Shown here: one piece after another, positions 17,362 to 25,548 of the stretch | Numbering within the stretch: position 1 is the stretch's first letter | Layout: the number at the start of each line of letters is the position of its first letter | Assembly: GCF_027359675.1 (NCBI RefSeq) | Contig: NZ_CP114788.1 | Location: 96,137-160,136, forward strand | Direction of reading: 5' to 3' | DNA length: 64,000 bases | Origin: Roseibium sp. Sym1 | GTDB lineage: Bacteria > Pseudomonadota > Alphaproteobacteria > Rhizobiales > Stappiaceae | Translations under genes and position numbers: made by a program | The notes under the pieces: model-generated | The model's input: only the letters and a program-made list of their open reading frames with translations | The model's database searches: none | What the model was told of the DNA's origin: nothing

Positions 17362-17832
17362 TTGAAATTCGACAAGATCTCCCAAGCCACTGCCGTTGCC
17401 ATTTCGGTGACCGGTAATCCGTATCTTTGCCGTAGGTCTTTGCATGGATGTAAGGATCCCTTCCTGCCGCCGTCGAAGACAGACTTGCTGACAAATATGG
17501 CTCATAAATATGCCGTCATAGTCATAGGGTTGCTCATAACAGTCCGTCTCGGACTAAGGTTTCTGAACCCTCAACAGGGTGACGCCGGGCACCGATCCTG
17601 GCAAACGAAGGCAGCGTCAACGGTGCATCGGGCTCTCTATCTTTCCGTTCTCGGTCAGGCGGCGACCGGCTTTGTCTCGTCCTATCTCTGGAAAGGGGTG
17701 GTCCCGTTCCACCAAATGCTCTGGAACCTGACACTGACCCTGGTGAACCTGCATGTCCTCGCCGTTGCAATTCATCTTGTCCGCCGCGACGGGGTTGTCG
17801 GGAAAATGGTCCCGAGGCGAGCAGAACGGTAG
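17362..17832 (+). pseudogene. Decayed cytochrome b561 gene
   Basis: From about 17452 the translated frame closely follows the cytochrome b561 at 4230-4736 (DPFLPPSK.DLL, then ..YA..IGLL, QTK.., HRALYL.VLGQ.., LHVLAVAIH). The first helix with its LHW haem ligand is missing, no in-frame ATG or ribosome site precedes the homologous part, and the first methionine is deep inside. It therefore looks like a 5'-truncated, non-functional relative. The frame itself is still open, so a short membrane protein cannot be fully excluded. Confidence 0.7.
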
Positions 17833-18276
17833 GAAAATATCTCAAGTTAACTGTCCAAGTTTGATTTATTTTCGATGCTACCTGGTTGGCATCCGTTTCG
17901 AAAAGTCACGCTTCAAACGTGGTTTCTTATTTGCAGTGTCGGCTAGGCAGCATTCCCATCGTATGATGACTTAATATGTCGGCAAAGCACTGACGCCTAC
18001 AATCACGAAGAAGGGTGTCGAGATACCAGGCTCGCCATGGCAATTCGGAGAATACGCTGCAGTTCTACTTCAACATCCGGTCAATACTTGCGTCGGAAAA
18101 AGACCCGCTAAAGAACCTGCGCTTGGTTGGACCGAACACCGGGCACCCGACTTTATCAGTTCTATTTTTTCAATTTGGGTCGGCTAAGATTTGAAAAAAC
18201 TGGCTGAGGTTCGTGCTCTGAGGCACACCCTCAACTAATGAAAATGACCGGGCCAACTGTCAGAATTCGGGTCATC
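17833..18276. other. Non-coding stretch before the CcdA-like gene
   Basis: About 440 bases without a supportable gene. Short frames here have no ribosome site and no family features. The only structured element I see is the MerR-type promoter at its right end, described separately. The DNA may be the worn remains of whatever followed the truncated b561 gene. Confidence 0.5.
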
Positions 18277-18307
18277 TTGAGCTTCCAGCAGGTAGAAGCT
18301 GTATAAA
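18277..18307 (+). promoter_or_regulatory. MerR-family-type promoter of the ccdA-like/MFS operon
   Basis: A -35 TTGAGC (18277-18282) and a -10 TATAAA (18302-18307) are separated by exactly 19 bases, and the inverted repeat AGCTTC...GAAGCT (18280-18285 and 18295-18300) is centred in the spacer. This is the layout of promoters controlled by MerR-family activators. The half-site differs from the CueR operators at 1 kb, so another MerR-family protein, not encoded nearby, may act here. The predicted start lies only about 10-20 bases before the gene. Confidence 0.75.
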
Positions 18308-18334
18308 CGGCAATGAACCTGATTGGAAACCGCG

Positions 18335-19003
18335 TTGGACCTGACCTTTCAAACATTCAGTCTGGCATTTGGTCTTGGACTGCTGGGTTTTATCGAACCC
18401 TGCACGATCGGTGCGCACCTCATATTCGTAAACCGGCAATTACAAAATCCGTCTGAATATCGACTGGCGGCAGTAAGTACCTTCATTCTTGCACGCGTTA
18501 TCGTCATGGCCGGATTTGGCGGGGCTATTGTCATGTTGGGCCAAATGTTGATCGGGGTTCAGACCGGCTTCTGGCTGGTGTTTGGGATCCTTTACCTGGC
18601 CCTGGGTCTGTTCATGATTGCAGGCTTTGGCCGGATTTTGCGCCGAAAGTTCGAGGTCGCTCCGGAGCGCTGGCGAATTGCCGGAAATCCACTCCTGCAG
18701 GGGCTCGCCTTTGGTTTGAACATTCCTGCATGTGCGGCGCCGATCCTATTCGCTCTTATTGGAACAGTGGCACTCACCGGTTCCCCTGTCTCTGGCGTAG
18801 TGCTGATGGGTACTTTTGCTCTGGCCCTGTCTTTGCCGCTTCTGCCGCTGACCGTTTGGCCACGATCTGCGGGTTTTCTTTCCCGGATGGCGGACTGGTT
18901 GAGGGCACGGCGCTGGTTTCTCGGCCTAGTATTCGTCCTGCTTGGCATTTGGTCGATATGGTTCGGCCTTTTTGTCGATCCTGTGGACTGGAGCGGAAGG
19001 TGA
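18335..19003 (+). CDS. CcdA/DsbD-type transmembrane protein
   Basis: A six-helix membrane protein of about 222 residues. Two conserved prolyl-cysteine motifs sit in helices 1 and 4: LGFIEPCTIG and NIPACAAPIL. CcdA-like proteins pass reducing power across the membrane, or in a related branch help metal transport. No ATG exists at the front; I take the TTG at 18335, which has GGAAA upstream, though the frame is open to a TTG at 18323. The 5' leader would be very short. Its stop overlaps the GTG of the MFS gene (GTGA). A MerR-type promoter lies directly upstream. Confidence 0.85.
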   Translation: MDLTFQTFSLAFGLGLLGFIEPCTIGAHLIFVNRQLQNPSEYRLAAVSTFILARVIVMAGFGGAIVMLGQMLIGVQTGFWLVFGILYLALGLFMIAGFGRILRRKFEVAPERWRIAGNPLLQGLAFGLNIPACAAPILFALIGTVALTGSPVSGVVLMGTFALALSLPLLPLTVWPRSAGFLSRMADWLRARRWFLGLVFVLLGIWSIWFGLFVDPVDWSGR

Positions 19004-20247
19004 CGCCGCGCCGAAGATTTTGGCATGTGGCCGGTGCCGGAGCCGCTTTCCAGGCGGGATCGTCCGCGGTTGACAGCTCCACAGTGATGTCAGCCCTGGT
19101 CTTTCAACTGACGGGGAGCGCTGTCGCGGTCGGTGCTGTCCCGGCCATCCTTCGCTGCGGCTGGCTATTGCCGCAGCTCTTCGTTGGATACCTTGCGGGA
19201 AAAGGCGGGGCCTTGATGCCCTTTTATGTCGTCGGTGCCTTCGGCCGCACCGCTGCCATCGCTGCGCTCTCGGTGGTGCTCTGGACCGGTGCCGTTGCCG
19301 AATGGGGGTTCGAAGTCCTCGGCATCGCAACGATGACGCTTTGGACAATTTATGCCGTCCTCAGCGGCATCGTCGGTGTTCCATACAACGATATTGTCGC
19401 CCGGTCGGTTCCTTCCGGACTACGCAGCCGACTGTTGGCTTTGCGGTTTTTCGGCGGCGGGATCGCCGCAATTGGTGTCGCCGCAGTAGCCGATCAGCTC
19501 ATACGCACGCTACCGGTGCCAGTCTCCTACGCGGCTGTGCTCGGCGTCGCCGCTTGCCTGATGCTCGTGTCGTCCATCGTCTTCGTCAGTATGGGAGAGC
19601 CTCCGCGGTCCACACCCGTCAATACCGGTACGAGTTTCGGTTCTTATCTGCGGGAAGGACTGACGGTCTTTCGCGATGATCCGGTATTCCGCCGCTTCGT
19701 GTTCGCCCAGTGGGCGGGAGCTGCAGTCCTGATGGCGGCACCGTTCTATATCGTTGCAGCCGGAAAGACAGGCGCAGGACTGCAGAATGTTGCAATGCTC
19801 CTGGCAGCGCAAACCGCCGGCGGAATTGCTGCCAATCCGCTGTGGGGCTGGTGGGGAGACCGCTTTGGCAAGATCAGCCTAATGCGCGGGATCGCCATCG
19901 CCAGATTACTACCGCCATTTGCGATGGTGGGGCTCTTGACTATCGCCGCAGCGACCGAAAGCGCGCTTGCGCTCCTATCAGCGATGTTCTTTTGCCTCGG
20001 CGCCCTCGCCAACGGATTGACGATCGCAGTGATCGGTCTCTTGATGGAGATTTCACCCGATCAACGTCGCCCCGCCTATAGCGGATATTTCAATGCGCTG
20101 ACGGCGCCTGCGTTCATTCTGCCTATGATTGGCGGCGTGATCGTGGCCGTTTCAGGGCTTGAAACAGTGTTCGTGATTTCTGCCGCGTCGGCATTGCTCC
20201 AGGCGGCGTTGTTATTCAGATTGAATGCAGGAATTCGATCTCGATAA
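19000..20247 (+). CDS. Major facilitator superfamily transporter
   Basis: A 415-residue protein with about twelve membrane helices in two halves and MFS loop features (WWGDRFGKI between helices 8 and 9). The start is a GTG at 19000 overlapping the CcdA-like stop by four bases; the longer upstream frame runs antiparallel in sense through the CcdA-like gene and is not real. The substrate is unknown. Control by a MerR-type promoter suggests a metal, a thiol compound or a drug as inducer. Confidence 0.88.
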   Translation: MTPRRRFWHVAGAGAAFQAGSSAVDSSTVMSALVFQLTGSAVAVGAVPAILRCGWLLPQLFVGYLAGKGGALMPFYVVGAFGRTAAIAALSVVLWTGAVAEWGFEVLGIATMTLWTIYAVLSGIVGVPYNDIVARSVPSGLRSRLLALRFFGGGIAAIGVAAVADQLIRTLPVPVSYAAVLGVAACLMLVSSIVFVSMGEPPRSTPVNTGTSFGSYLREGLTVFRDDPVFRRFVFAQWAGAAVLMAAPFYIVAAGKTGAGLQNVAMLLAAQTAGGIAANPLWGWWGDRFGKISLMRGIAIARLLPPFAMVGLLTIAAATESALALLSAMFFCLGALANGLTIAVIGLLMEISPDQRRPAYSGYFNALTAPAFILPMIGGVIVAVSGLETVFVISAASALLQAALLFRLNAGIRSR

Positions 20248-20257
20248 AGCAGCCCGA

Positions 20258-20587
20258 TCAAACGCGTGAGTGAGGCGCGGCAATTATAATCGCAGCCCCG
20301 ACGATACAGATGGTTGCACCTAAGAGATCCCAGCGGTCAGGATAGACGCCCTCGACCAGCCAGAGCCATATGAGTGAACTCGCAATGTAGATACCTCCAT
20401 AGGCCGCATAGGCACGACCTGCGGCCGCGCTATTTACCAACGTGAGCAAATATGCAAATAGACTCAGCGCGGCGAGACCCGGAACGATCCACCAGATTGA
20501 TTTGTCGAGCCGCAGCCAAGCCCAAAATGCAAAACATCCTGCTATTTCAAAAACGGCTGCGCCGACATATGCCGTGAAAGTTTGCAT
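20258..20587 (-). CDS. ynfA: YnfA family (UPF0060) membrane protein
   Basis: A 109-residue four-helix protein with the UPF0060 signature: [10 protein letters not shown] in helix 1, [12 protein letters not shown] in the middle, and [20 protein letters not shown] at the end. YnfA proteins are small multidrug-resistance-like transporters. I start at the ATG at 20587; 22 further codons are open upstream. It is convergent with the MFS gene (10 bases between stops). A degraded piece of a second ynfA lies at 23790-23906 on the other side of the IS66 element. Confidence 0.92.
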   Translation of the reverse strand: MQTFTAYVGAAVFEIAGCFAFWAWLRLDKSIWWIVPGLAALSLFAYLLTLVNSAAAGRAYAAYGGIYIASSLIWLWLVEGVYPDRWDLLGATICIVGAAIIIAAPHSRV

Positions 20588-20858
20588 TCTTGATAGCCCT
20601 CGTTTCGAAGAATGAAGATCGGACCCTGGCTCTTGATTAAGTGTCTTTGTCACACACTTGCATGATTTTCAGCCTACTGGTGCGTGATGTTTGGTAAGGG
20701 GTGTGCCGCTCACACGTTGACCGAACTCGTATATAGTCGATTTTGTTCTTTGCAGCGTCGTGGACGCGGCAGCCATGCGCCAGCATCGGAGATAAACGTT
20801 TTCCAGTGAAGATTTCTGCCCTCACACGCCGCTAAGTATTTCACCAAGGGAAAGGGCT

Positions 20859-21149
20859 ATGATCAAAGGCTTTGATATCCAGCGCCTCGCAGAGCGCGCG
20901 CCAGTTTTGATAGCAACCTCCATTCTTCTAGGAATGGTTCCTCAAGTTTTGAGAATGTCGGGCATCAATGGATTTTATATCGGCCTGACAATTTTCCTTC
21001 TTAACCTAGCACTCTGCACTGTGGGGCTGGCGTCGGGGAAATTCCGTTTGTTTTGGCTGCTTTGGGCTGCTGCATCCATAGCGTCATTCATCCTTTTCGG
21101 TATGGCAACGCCTGTTGGAGTGGTCTTGACTTTACCCATTATCGTATAG
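20859..21149 (+). CDS. Small hypothetical membrane protein
   Basis: A 96-residue protein with three hydrophobic stretches (about residues 14-32, 37-58 and 64-92), a good AAGGG ribosome site and an ATG. I recognise no family. It stands alone between ynfA and the IS66 element. Composition and spacing look like a real inner-membrane protein. Confidence 0.6.
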   Translation: MIKGFDIQRLAERAPVLIATSILLGMVPQVLRMSGINGFYIGLTIFLLNLALCTVGLASGKFRLFWLLWAAASIASFILFGMATPVGVVLTLPIIV

Positions 21150-21199
21150 CCTTGGCTTTGATGCTCGGCCAATGGCGTGTCCGCAGCTTACCAACTCGA

Positions 21200-22765
21200 T
21201 CACGGGTAAGGAGTGCTATGTAGGGCTGGAAAATTCCATGGCAGGAGTTCGTCGATCCGGCTTTTCGGATGGCCGCCAGCAATAGCTTCGAGGGTCGCCT
21301 TGAGATAGGCGAAGGGCTCGACGTTGTTGATCTTCGCGGTCTCGATGAGGGATGCGATGCGGCCCCAGGTGCGGCCGCCCTCGTCATGGCCGGCGAACAA
21401 TGCATTTTTCCTGTTCAGGGCAATTGGCCGGATCAAATTCTCGACACTGTTGCTATCGATCTCGACACGGCCGTCGTGGAGGAAGGTCTGCAAACCGTCC
21501 CAGTGACGATGGATGTAGGCAAGCTTCTCGCCGAGGCGGGACTTGGCGGAGACCCGGCGGCGTTGCTCTTGCAGCCATTGTCCGAAGGCGGCGACCAGAG
21601 GCGCGGTGCGGGCCTGCCTTGCCGAGAGCCGCTGCCCGGGCGCCGTTCCGCGGATATCGGCCTCGACCCTGTAGAAGTCGGCGATCCGGCGCAAGCCTTC
21701 GGCGGCGATCTCGGAGCCGTCTCTATCGAACACCTCCTTCAGTTTCCGCCGTGCGTGCGCCCAGCAATGGGCCACGCGGATCGGATCGCCACCCTTGCGG
21801 GACGGGCGCGTCAGGCAGTTGTAGCCCTGGTAGCCGTCGAGTTGCAGGACCCCGTCGAAGCCACGAAGGATTTTCTCCGCGTTTTCTCCGCGGCGGTCAG
21901 GCGCATAGAAGAAGACCACGCCGGGTGGATCGTCCCCGCCCCAGGCCCGGTCGTCTCGGGCCAATGCCCAGAGGTATCCGGTTTTCGTCTTGCCGCGGCC
22001 CGGATCCAGCACCGGCGCCGTGGTCTCGTCCATGAACAGCTTGGTCGACACCTTCAGATGCTCTGCCAGCCGGTTGATCACCGGGGCGAGGTGGAACGCG
22101 GCGGTGCCGACCCAATCCGCCAGCGTGCTGCGATGGATATCGATGCCCGACCGGGCAAGGATCTGGCTTTGCCGGTGCAAGGGCAAATGGTCCGCGTACT
22201 TGGCAACCAGAACATGCGCAATGGCGCCTTCCGTCGGCAGACCGCCTTCGATGAGATGCGCCGGCGCCAGCATCTGAGTGACGCCGTCGGTACAGGCGCG
22301 GCAGGCGTATTTGGGGCGGACGGTGACGATCACGCGCAGCTGTGCGGGCACGATGTCGAGCCGCTCCGTGCGATCCTCGCCAATCTTGTGCATCACCCCG
22401 CAACCGCAGGGACACTCAAGACTGTCAGGCTCGATCAAACGCTCGATGCGGGGAAGGTCCTTCGGCAGGTAGCCCCTATTGCGACGGGCCGGACGGCGGG
22501 TTTTGCCTTTAGAGGAGAGCTGCGTGTCCTGGCTTTCCTCAACCTCGGCGATGGCTGTCTCGAGGTCTTCGAAAGCCAGCTGCCGTTCGTCTTCGCTGAG
22601 CTTCTCCGACCTTTTGCCGTGAACCGCGTGGTTCAACTCCGCGACCAGATGCTCCAGGCGCCTGTTGATCTCCTTGAGCGCATCCCTTTCGCGCAGGAGC
22701 GCGGCGACAGCATCACGCTGGTCGGCGGGGATCGCGGAAAGATCGATGGCGACAGTGGAAGGCAT
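21200..22765 (-). CDS. tnpC: IS66 transposase TnpC
   Basis: A 521-residue transposase. It has an N-terminal coiled coil with the basic block NHAVHGKRSEKL, a zinc-finger-like region (CPCGCGVM and ACRAC), the DDE domain (LFMDETTAP, LQLDGYQGYN, DSNSVENLIRP) and the C-terminal LIETAKINNVEPFAYL segment. All landmarks are intact, so the element may be active. The large plus-strand frame opposite it (21269-23098) is a mirror of this gene. Confidence 0.97.
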   Translation of the reverse strand: MPSTVAIDLSAIPADQRDAVAALLRERDALKEINRRLEHLVAELNHAVHGKRSEKLSEDERQLAFEDLETAIAEVEESQDTQLSSKGKTRRPARRNRGYLPKDLPRIERLIEPDSLECPCGCGVMHKIGEDRTERLDIVPAQLRVIVTVRPKYACRACTDGVTQMLAPAHLIEGGLPTEGAIAHVLVAKYADHLPLHRQSQILARSGIDIHRSTLADWVGTAAFHLAPVINRLAEHLKVSTKLFMDETTAPVLDPGRGKTKTGYLWALARDDRAWGGDDPPGVVFFYAPDRRGENAEKILRGFDGVLQLDGYQGYNCLTRPSRKGGDPIRVAHCWAHARRKLKEVFDRDGSEIAAEGLRRIADFYRVEADIRGTAPGQRLSARQARTAPLVAAFGQWLQEQRRRVSAKSRLGEKLAYIHRHWDGLQTFLHDGRVEIDSNSVENLIRPIALNRKNALFAGHDEGGRTWGRIASLIETAKINNVEPFAYLKATLEAIAGGHPKSRIDELLPWNFPALHSTPYP

Positions 22766-22819
22766 GGGCCGAGAATAGCCCGGGACCGCTCCGGATGCCC
22801 GCCATTTCCGGCACCTGAT

Positions 22820-23173
22820 TCATTCAGCCGCAGCCGGAGACCGAGCCTCCAATGCCTTCACCTTGCGCCAGTCCAGACCCGAGAACAGCGCCTCGAACTG
22901 AGCATGGTTCAGCGACATGGTGCCATCCCTGATGACGGGCCAGGTGAAGGTCGTATCTTCCAGCCGCTTGTAGGCCATCACAAGACCGGACCCGTCCCAA
23001 TAAAGCAATTTGAGCCGGTCGGCTCGCCTGGACCGGAACACAAAAACCGTGCCGGTGAACGGGTCCTTGCGCAACACGGTCTGGACCAGAGCGCTTAGAC
23101 CATCATGTCCTTTTCTGAAATCGACCGGCTTTGTTGCCACCAGGATACGCACCCGGTTCGAGGGGAAAATCAT
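22820..23173 (-). CDS. tnpB: IS66 accessory protein TnpB (IS66 Orf2)
   Basis: A 117-residue protein with the conserved family features VATKPVDFRKGHDGLSALV, GTVFVFRSRRADRLKLLYWDGSG and a W-rich C-terminal part. It is required with TnpA and TnpC for transposition of IS66 elements. Its ATG overlaps the stop of tnpA. Confidence 0.96.
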   Translation of the reverse strand: MIFPSNRVRILVATKPVDFRKGHDGLSALVQTVLRKDPFTGTVFVFRSRRADRLKLLYWDGSGLVMAYKRLEDTTFTWPVIRDGTMSLNHAQFEALFSGLDWRKVKALEARSPAAAE

Positions 23174-23553
23174 GATCCACGCTCAAGGGCGCGCACAATT
23201 CCGGCAATCCTGTCCGGGCTCGCGGAAGCATCCAAGCGGATTGTGGTTCCGCCGTGAATGATCTCCACCGCCGCCAGCGGCTTCGCATCCTCTTCAACGG
23301 ACGTCGGGGTCGGCTCCAGAACGGCCGGTACAAACTTGGCTCCCGGAAGATCCGGCACCACAAGTTTGCCCTCCCGCGCCAAACGTCGCCACGACGAAAG
23401 ATGGTTGGGCTTCATGCCCACACGCCGGGCGACCTCGTTCACGGTCACACCGGGCACATAGGTCTCCGCGACAAGCTGACCCTTCACTTCATCCGGCCAG
23501 TGCCGCTTCCCTGCGGGGCCGACCAAAATCTCATATCCGCAAATGGACTCCAT
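23170..23553 (-). CDS. tnpA: IS66 protein TnpA (helix-turn-helix)
   Basis: A 127-residue protein with the helix-turn-helix block PGVTVNEVARRVGMKPNHLSSW after WPDEVKGQLVAE. The frame is open further upstream (ATG at 23622). I choose the ATG at 23553 because it gives the usual length. It overlaps tnpB by four bases, as in other IS66 elements. Confidence 0.9.
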   Translation of the reverse strand: MESICGYEILVGPAGKRHWPDEVKGQLVAETYVPGVTVNEVARRVGMKPNHLSSWRRLAREGKLVVPDLPGAKFVPAVLEPTPTSVEEDAKPLAAVEIIHGGTTIRLDASASPDRIAGIVRALERGS

Positions 23554-23789
23554 ATGGAGCGATCTATGGACTCCCAACCCTTCCTCCATTCCCAAATCAA
23601 CAATGGGTATGGATTCCAGCATCACGACGGAAGCGAATAGGTGGGGTCCAGCCGCCGCTTACGATGTTTGTGAAATTGCGGAAACCGTTTCCCTAACAAT
23701 TAAGCTTGCCCATCCGCTGTTAGCAATCAGTCTTGCTGGTCTCAATAAAGAGGTCAGTTCTGGCGGGGGCGGGCGAATTCACATCCCCA

Positions 23790-23906
23790 AGCAGCTTGGC
23801 TTCGCATTTGGTCGCTGGAAAAGTTCGAATCGATCATTGGGATGTGACTGGAGCTGCGATCTGCCTCGCGGGTCCCTCGATCATAATCAGGGCCCTTGTC
23901 AGTCGG
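23790..23906 (+). pseudogene. C-terminal fragment of a second ynfA gene
   Basis: The translated frame reads SSLASHLVAGKVRIDHWD and then VTGAAICLAGPSIII, which aligns without gaps to [18 protein letters not shown] and [15 protein letters not shown] of the ynfA at 20258. There is no start, and the upstream part is missing before the IS66 end at about 23662. It is on the plus strand whereas the intact ynfA is on the minus strand, so it is a separate decayed copy, possibly disrupted when IS66 inserted. The rest of 23663-23940 holds nothing else recognisable. Confidence 0.7.
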
Positions 23907-23940
23907 ATAGTTGTTCCGACAGTGTGCAGAAAAGTTGCAA

Positions 23941-24600
23941 TCAATTTGCTTCGACCGGCAGACCCGCCGCCCGCCACTCGGGCAAACCATCCTCCAGACG
24001 CCGTATATTGAAGCCACGGGCGCGCAATGCCGCCACTGCTTCAAAAGAGAGTACGCACCATGGACCGCGGCAATACGCAACGATCTCGGTATCCGGATCG
24101 AGTTCAGCGAGCCGCGCTTCCAGCTCGTTCAAGGGAATATTGACGGCTCCCGGCACGTGGGAGGTTGCGAATTCGTCCGGTGGACGGACATCGAGCACTG
24201 TAACCCGACCGTCTCGCGTTTTGGCCAGAAGTTCCTCGCGCGTGACCGCTTCCATGCTGTCGCGATCGTCGAAATAACTCCGCCGGATCTTTTCGACTTC
24301 GGCGAGATTGCGCTCCGCGACGCCGGAAAGAGCTGCCATCAGGTCGAGCACACCGTCATCCGCAAGCCGATAGAGCACATACTTGCCGTCCCGTCTTGAG
24401 GCGACCAGTCCGGCTCGCCTCAATTGCTGCAAATGCTGCGACGTGTTGGCGATGGTGAGCCTAACACGCTCGGCCAGCGCGTCCACGCTGCGTTCGCCTT
24501 GCCCAAGATGTTCGAGAACCTCGAGGCGGTGCGGACTCCCGAGGGCGCGGGCGACTGCGGCGAATTCTGAATAGAGCGCTTGTTTAGGGCCGATTGACAT
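23941..24600 (-). CDS. ArsR-family regulator fused to a rhodanese domain
   Basis: A 219-residue two-domain protein. Residues 10-100 form a winged helix of the ArsR family (ALGSPHRLEVLEHL; recognition helix ANTSQHLQQLRRAGL). Residues 115-215 form a rhodanese domain with active loop CRGPWC (C177 and C182). No cysteine occurs in the DNA-binding domain, so sensing must use the rhodanese loop, most likely reactive or sulfane sulphur; that is inference. It is divergent from the hydroxylase gene, with the inverted repeat 24623-24644 between them as the probable operator for both. Confidence 0.92.
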   Translation of the reverse strand: MSIGPKQALYSEFAAVARALGSPHRLEVLEHLGQGERSVDALAERVRLTIANTSQHLQQLRRAGLVASRRDGKYVLYRLADDGVLDLMAALSGVAERNLAEVEKIRRSYFDDRDSMEAVTREELLAKTRDGRVTVLDVRPPDEFATSHVPGAVNIPLNELEARLAELDPDTEIVAYCRGPWCVLSFEAVAALRARGFNIRRLEDGLPEWRAAGLPVEAN

Positions 24601-24622
24601 TGTCCGGTTACCGACATTATAT

Positions 24623-24644
24623 CATTCAAGTGATTAGTTGAATG
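24623..24644. promoter_or_regulatory. Inverted-repeat operator between the ArsR-rhodanese and hydroxylase genes
   Basis: CATTCAA (24623-24629) and TTGAATG (24638-24644) form a perfect 7-bp inverted repeat with an 8-base spacer. It is centred in the 99-base gap between divergent genes, in A+T-rich DNA. ArsR-family repressors bind such dyads over promoters. It is the natural candidate for autoregulation by the neighbouring gene. Confidence 0.7.
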
Positions 24645-24699
24645 TAATCTGTGCAAGAGGTCATGGCAAGGCTTCTTGACGACCGACGAACGGCTCCCA

Positions 24700-25548
24700 A
24701 TGACCGACTTACTGCTGGCGAACGAACCGCTGATCCGCCTGAGATTCTTTCTCGGCATCCTTTTGGCGATGGCGCTCTGGGAGGTGGCGGCGCCGCGCAG
24801 ACGCAGGGAGATTCCGCGTTTGCTGCGCTGGAGCAACAATCTCGGCATCGTCATCGTAGACACGCTGTTGGTGCGTCTCACGTTTCCCATAGTGGCGGTC
24901 GCACTCGCCGTCATCGCCGAAGAGCGTGGCTGGGGGCTGTTCAATGCCTTCGAAACGCATGCCTGGGTCGCCTTCATCGTATCGATGCTGGCGCTCGACC
25001 TTGCGATCTATCTCCAGCACGTGATGTTCCATGCCGTTCCGGCTCTCTGGCGGTTGCACCGCATGCATCATGCGGATCTGGAATTCGACGTGACCACCGG
25101 TCTGCGCTTTCACCCGGTAGAAATCCTGCTGTCGATGGCCATCAAGCTCGCCGTCGTCGTGGCCCTTGGCCCGCCTGCGGTTGCTGTGCTTGTCTTCGAA
25201 GTGCTTTTGAATGCCACCGCGATGTTCAACCATTCAAATGTCCGAATTCCGGCCGGGATCGACCGTATCCTGCGGCTTGTCGTGGTGACGCCGGACATGC
25301 ACCGGGTTCATCACTCGATCCATCCGAGCGAGACGAACAGCAATTTCGGCTTCAACCTGCCCTGGTGGGATCGTCTGCTCGGGACCTATCGGCCGCAGCC
25401 CCGTGAAGGTCACGAGGCCATGACCATCGGCATCGAACAATTCCGAACCCGGCGAGACCTGTGGCTCGACCGGATGCTGATCCAGCCACTGATCGGCCGC
25501 GCCAGCAATTATCCAATCAACCGCGAGCGAAACGGAGACAAGCAGTGA
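24700..25548 (+). CDS. Fatty acid hydroxylase/sterol desaturase family protein
   Basis: A 282-residue membrane di-iron enzyme. The His boxes are HVMFH (H107-H111), HRMHH (H120-H124), a lone FHPVE histidine (H138), a mid HS motif and HRVHHS near 204-209. Such enzymes hydroxylate or desaturate lipids in the inner membrane. I start at the ATG at 24700, since a TTG eight codons earlier is less likely. It is divergent from the ArsR-rhodanese regulator and overlaps the next gene by four bases (GTGA). The lipid substrate is unknown. Confidence 0.9.
   Translation: MTDLLLANEPLIRLRFFLGILLAMALWEVAAPRRRREIPRLLRWSNNLGIVIVDTLLVRLTFPIVAVALAVIAEERGWGLFNAFETHAWVAFIVSMLALDLAIYLQHVMFHAVPALWRLHRMHHADLEFDVTTGLRFHPVEILLSMAIKLAVVVALGPPAVAVLVFEVLLNATAMFNHSNVRIPAGIDRILRLVVVTPDMHRVHHSIHPSETNSNFGFNLPWWDRLLGTYRPQPREGHEAMTIGIEQFRTRRDLWLDRMLIQPLIGRASNYPINRERNGDKQ

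Larger units (their letters stand above)
21200..23662 (-). mobile_element. IS66-family insertion sequence
   Basis: Three genes in the IS66 order tnpA-tnpB-tnpC are transcribed leftward. The likely right end is the GCTTAC at 23657-23662 (inverted: GTAAGCGGCGG), in line with the GTAAG ends of IS66 elements. A matching left end is not clear: a GTAAGGAG at 21206 is the nearest candidate but agrees poorly beyond the first five bases and overlaps the tnpC stop region. I found no 8-bp target duplication. Coordinates of the ends are therefore approximate. Next to it on the right is a fragment of a ynfA gene. Confidence 0.85.

Noticed and set aside
17362..17832. Functional cytochrome b561
   Set aside because: Lacks the first helix, its haem ligand and any usable start, so called as a pseudogene.
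18730..18999. N-terminal extension of the MFS transporter
   Set aside because: It runs in another frame through the CcdA-like gene; the GTG at 19000 with GTGA overlap is the natural start.
21269..23098. 609-residue open frame on the plus strand opposite IS66 tnpC/tnpB
   Set aside because: It is the mirror frame of clear transposase genes; no domain, and it crosses two genes.
21206..23662. Exact IS66 ends with terminal repeats and target duplication
   Set aside because: The GTAAGGAG at 21206 matches the right end for only five bases in a row, and the flanking eight bases differ; not strong enough to fix the boundary.
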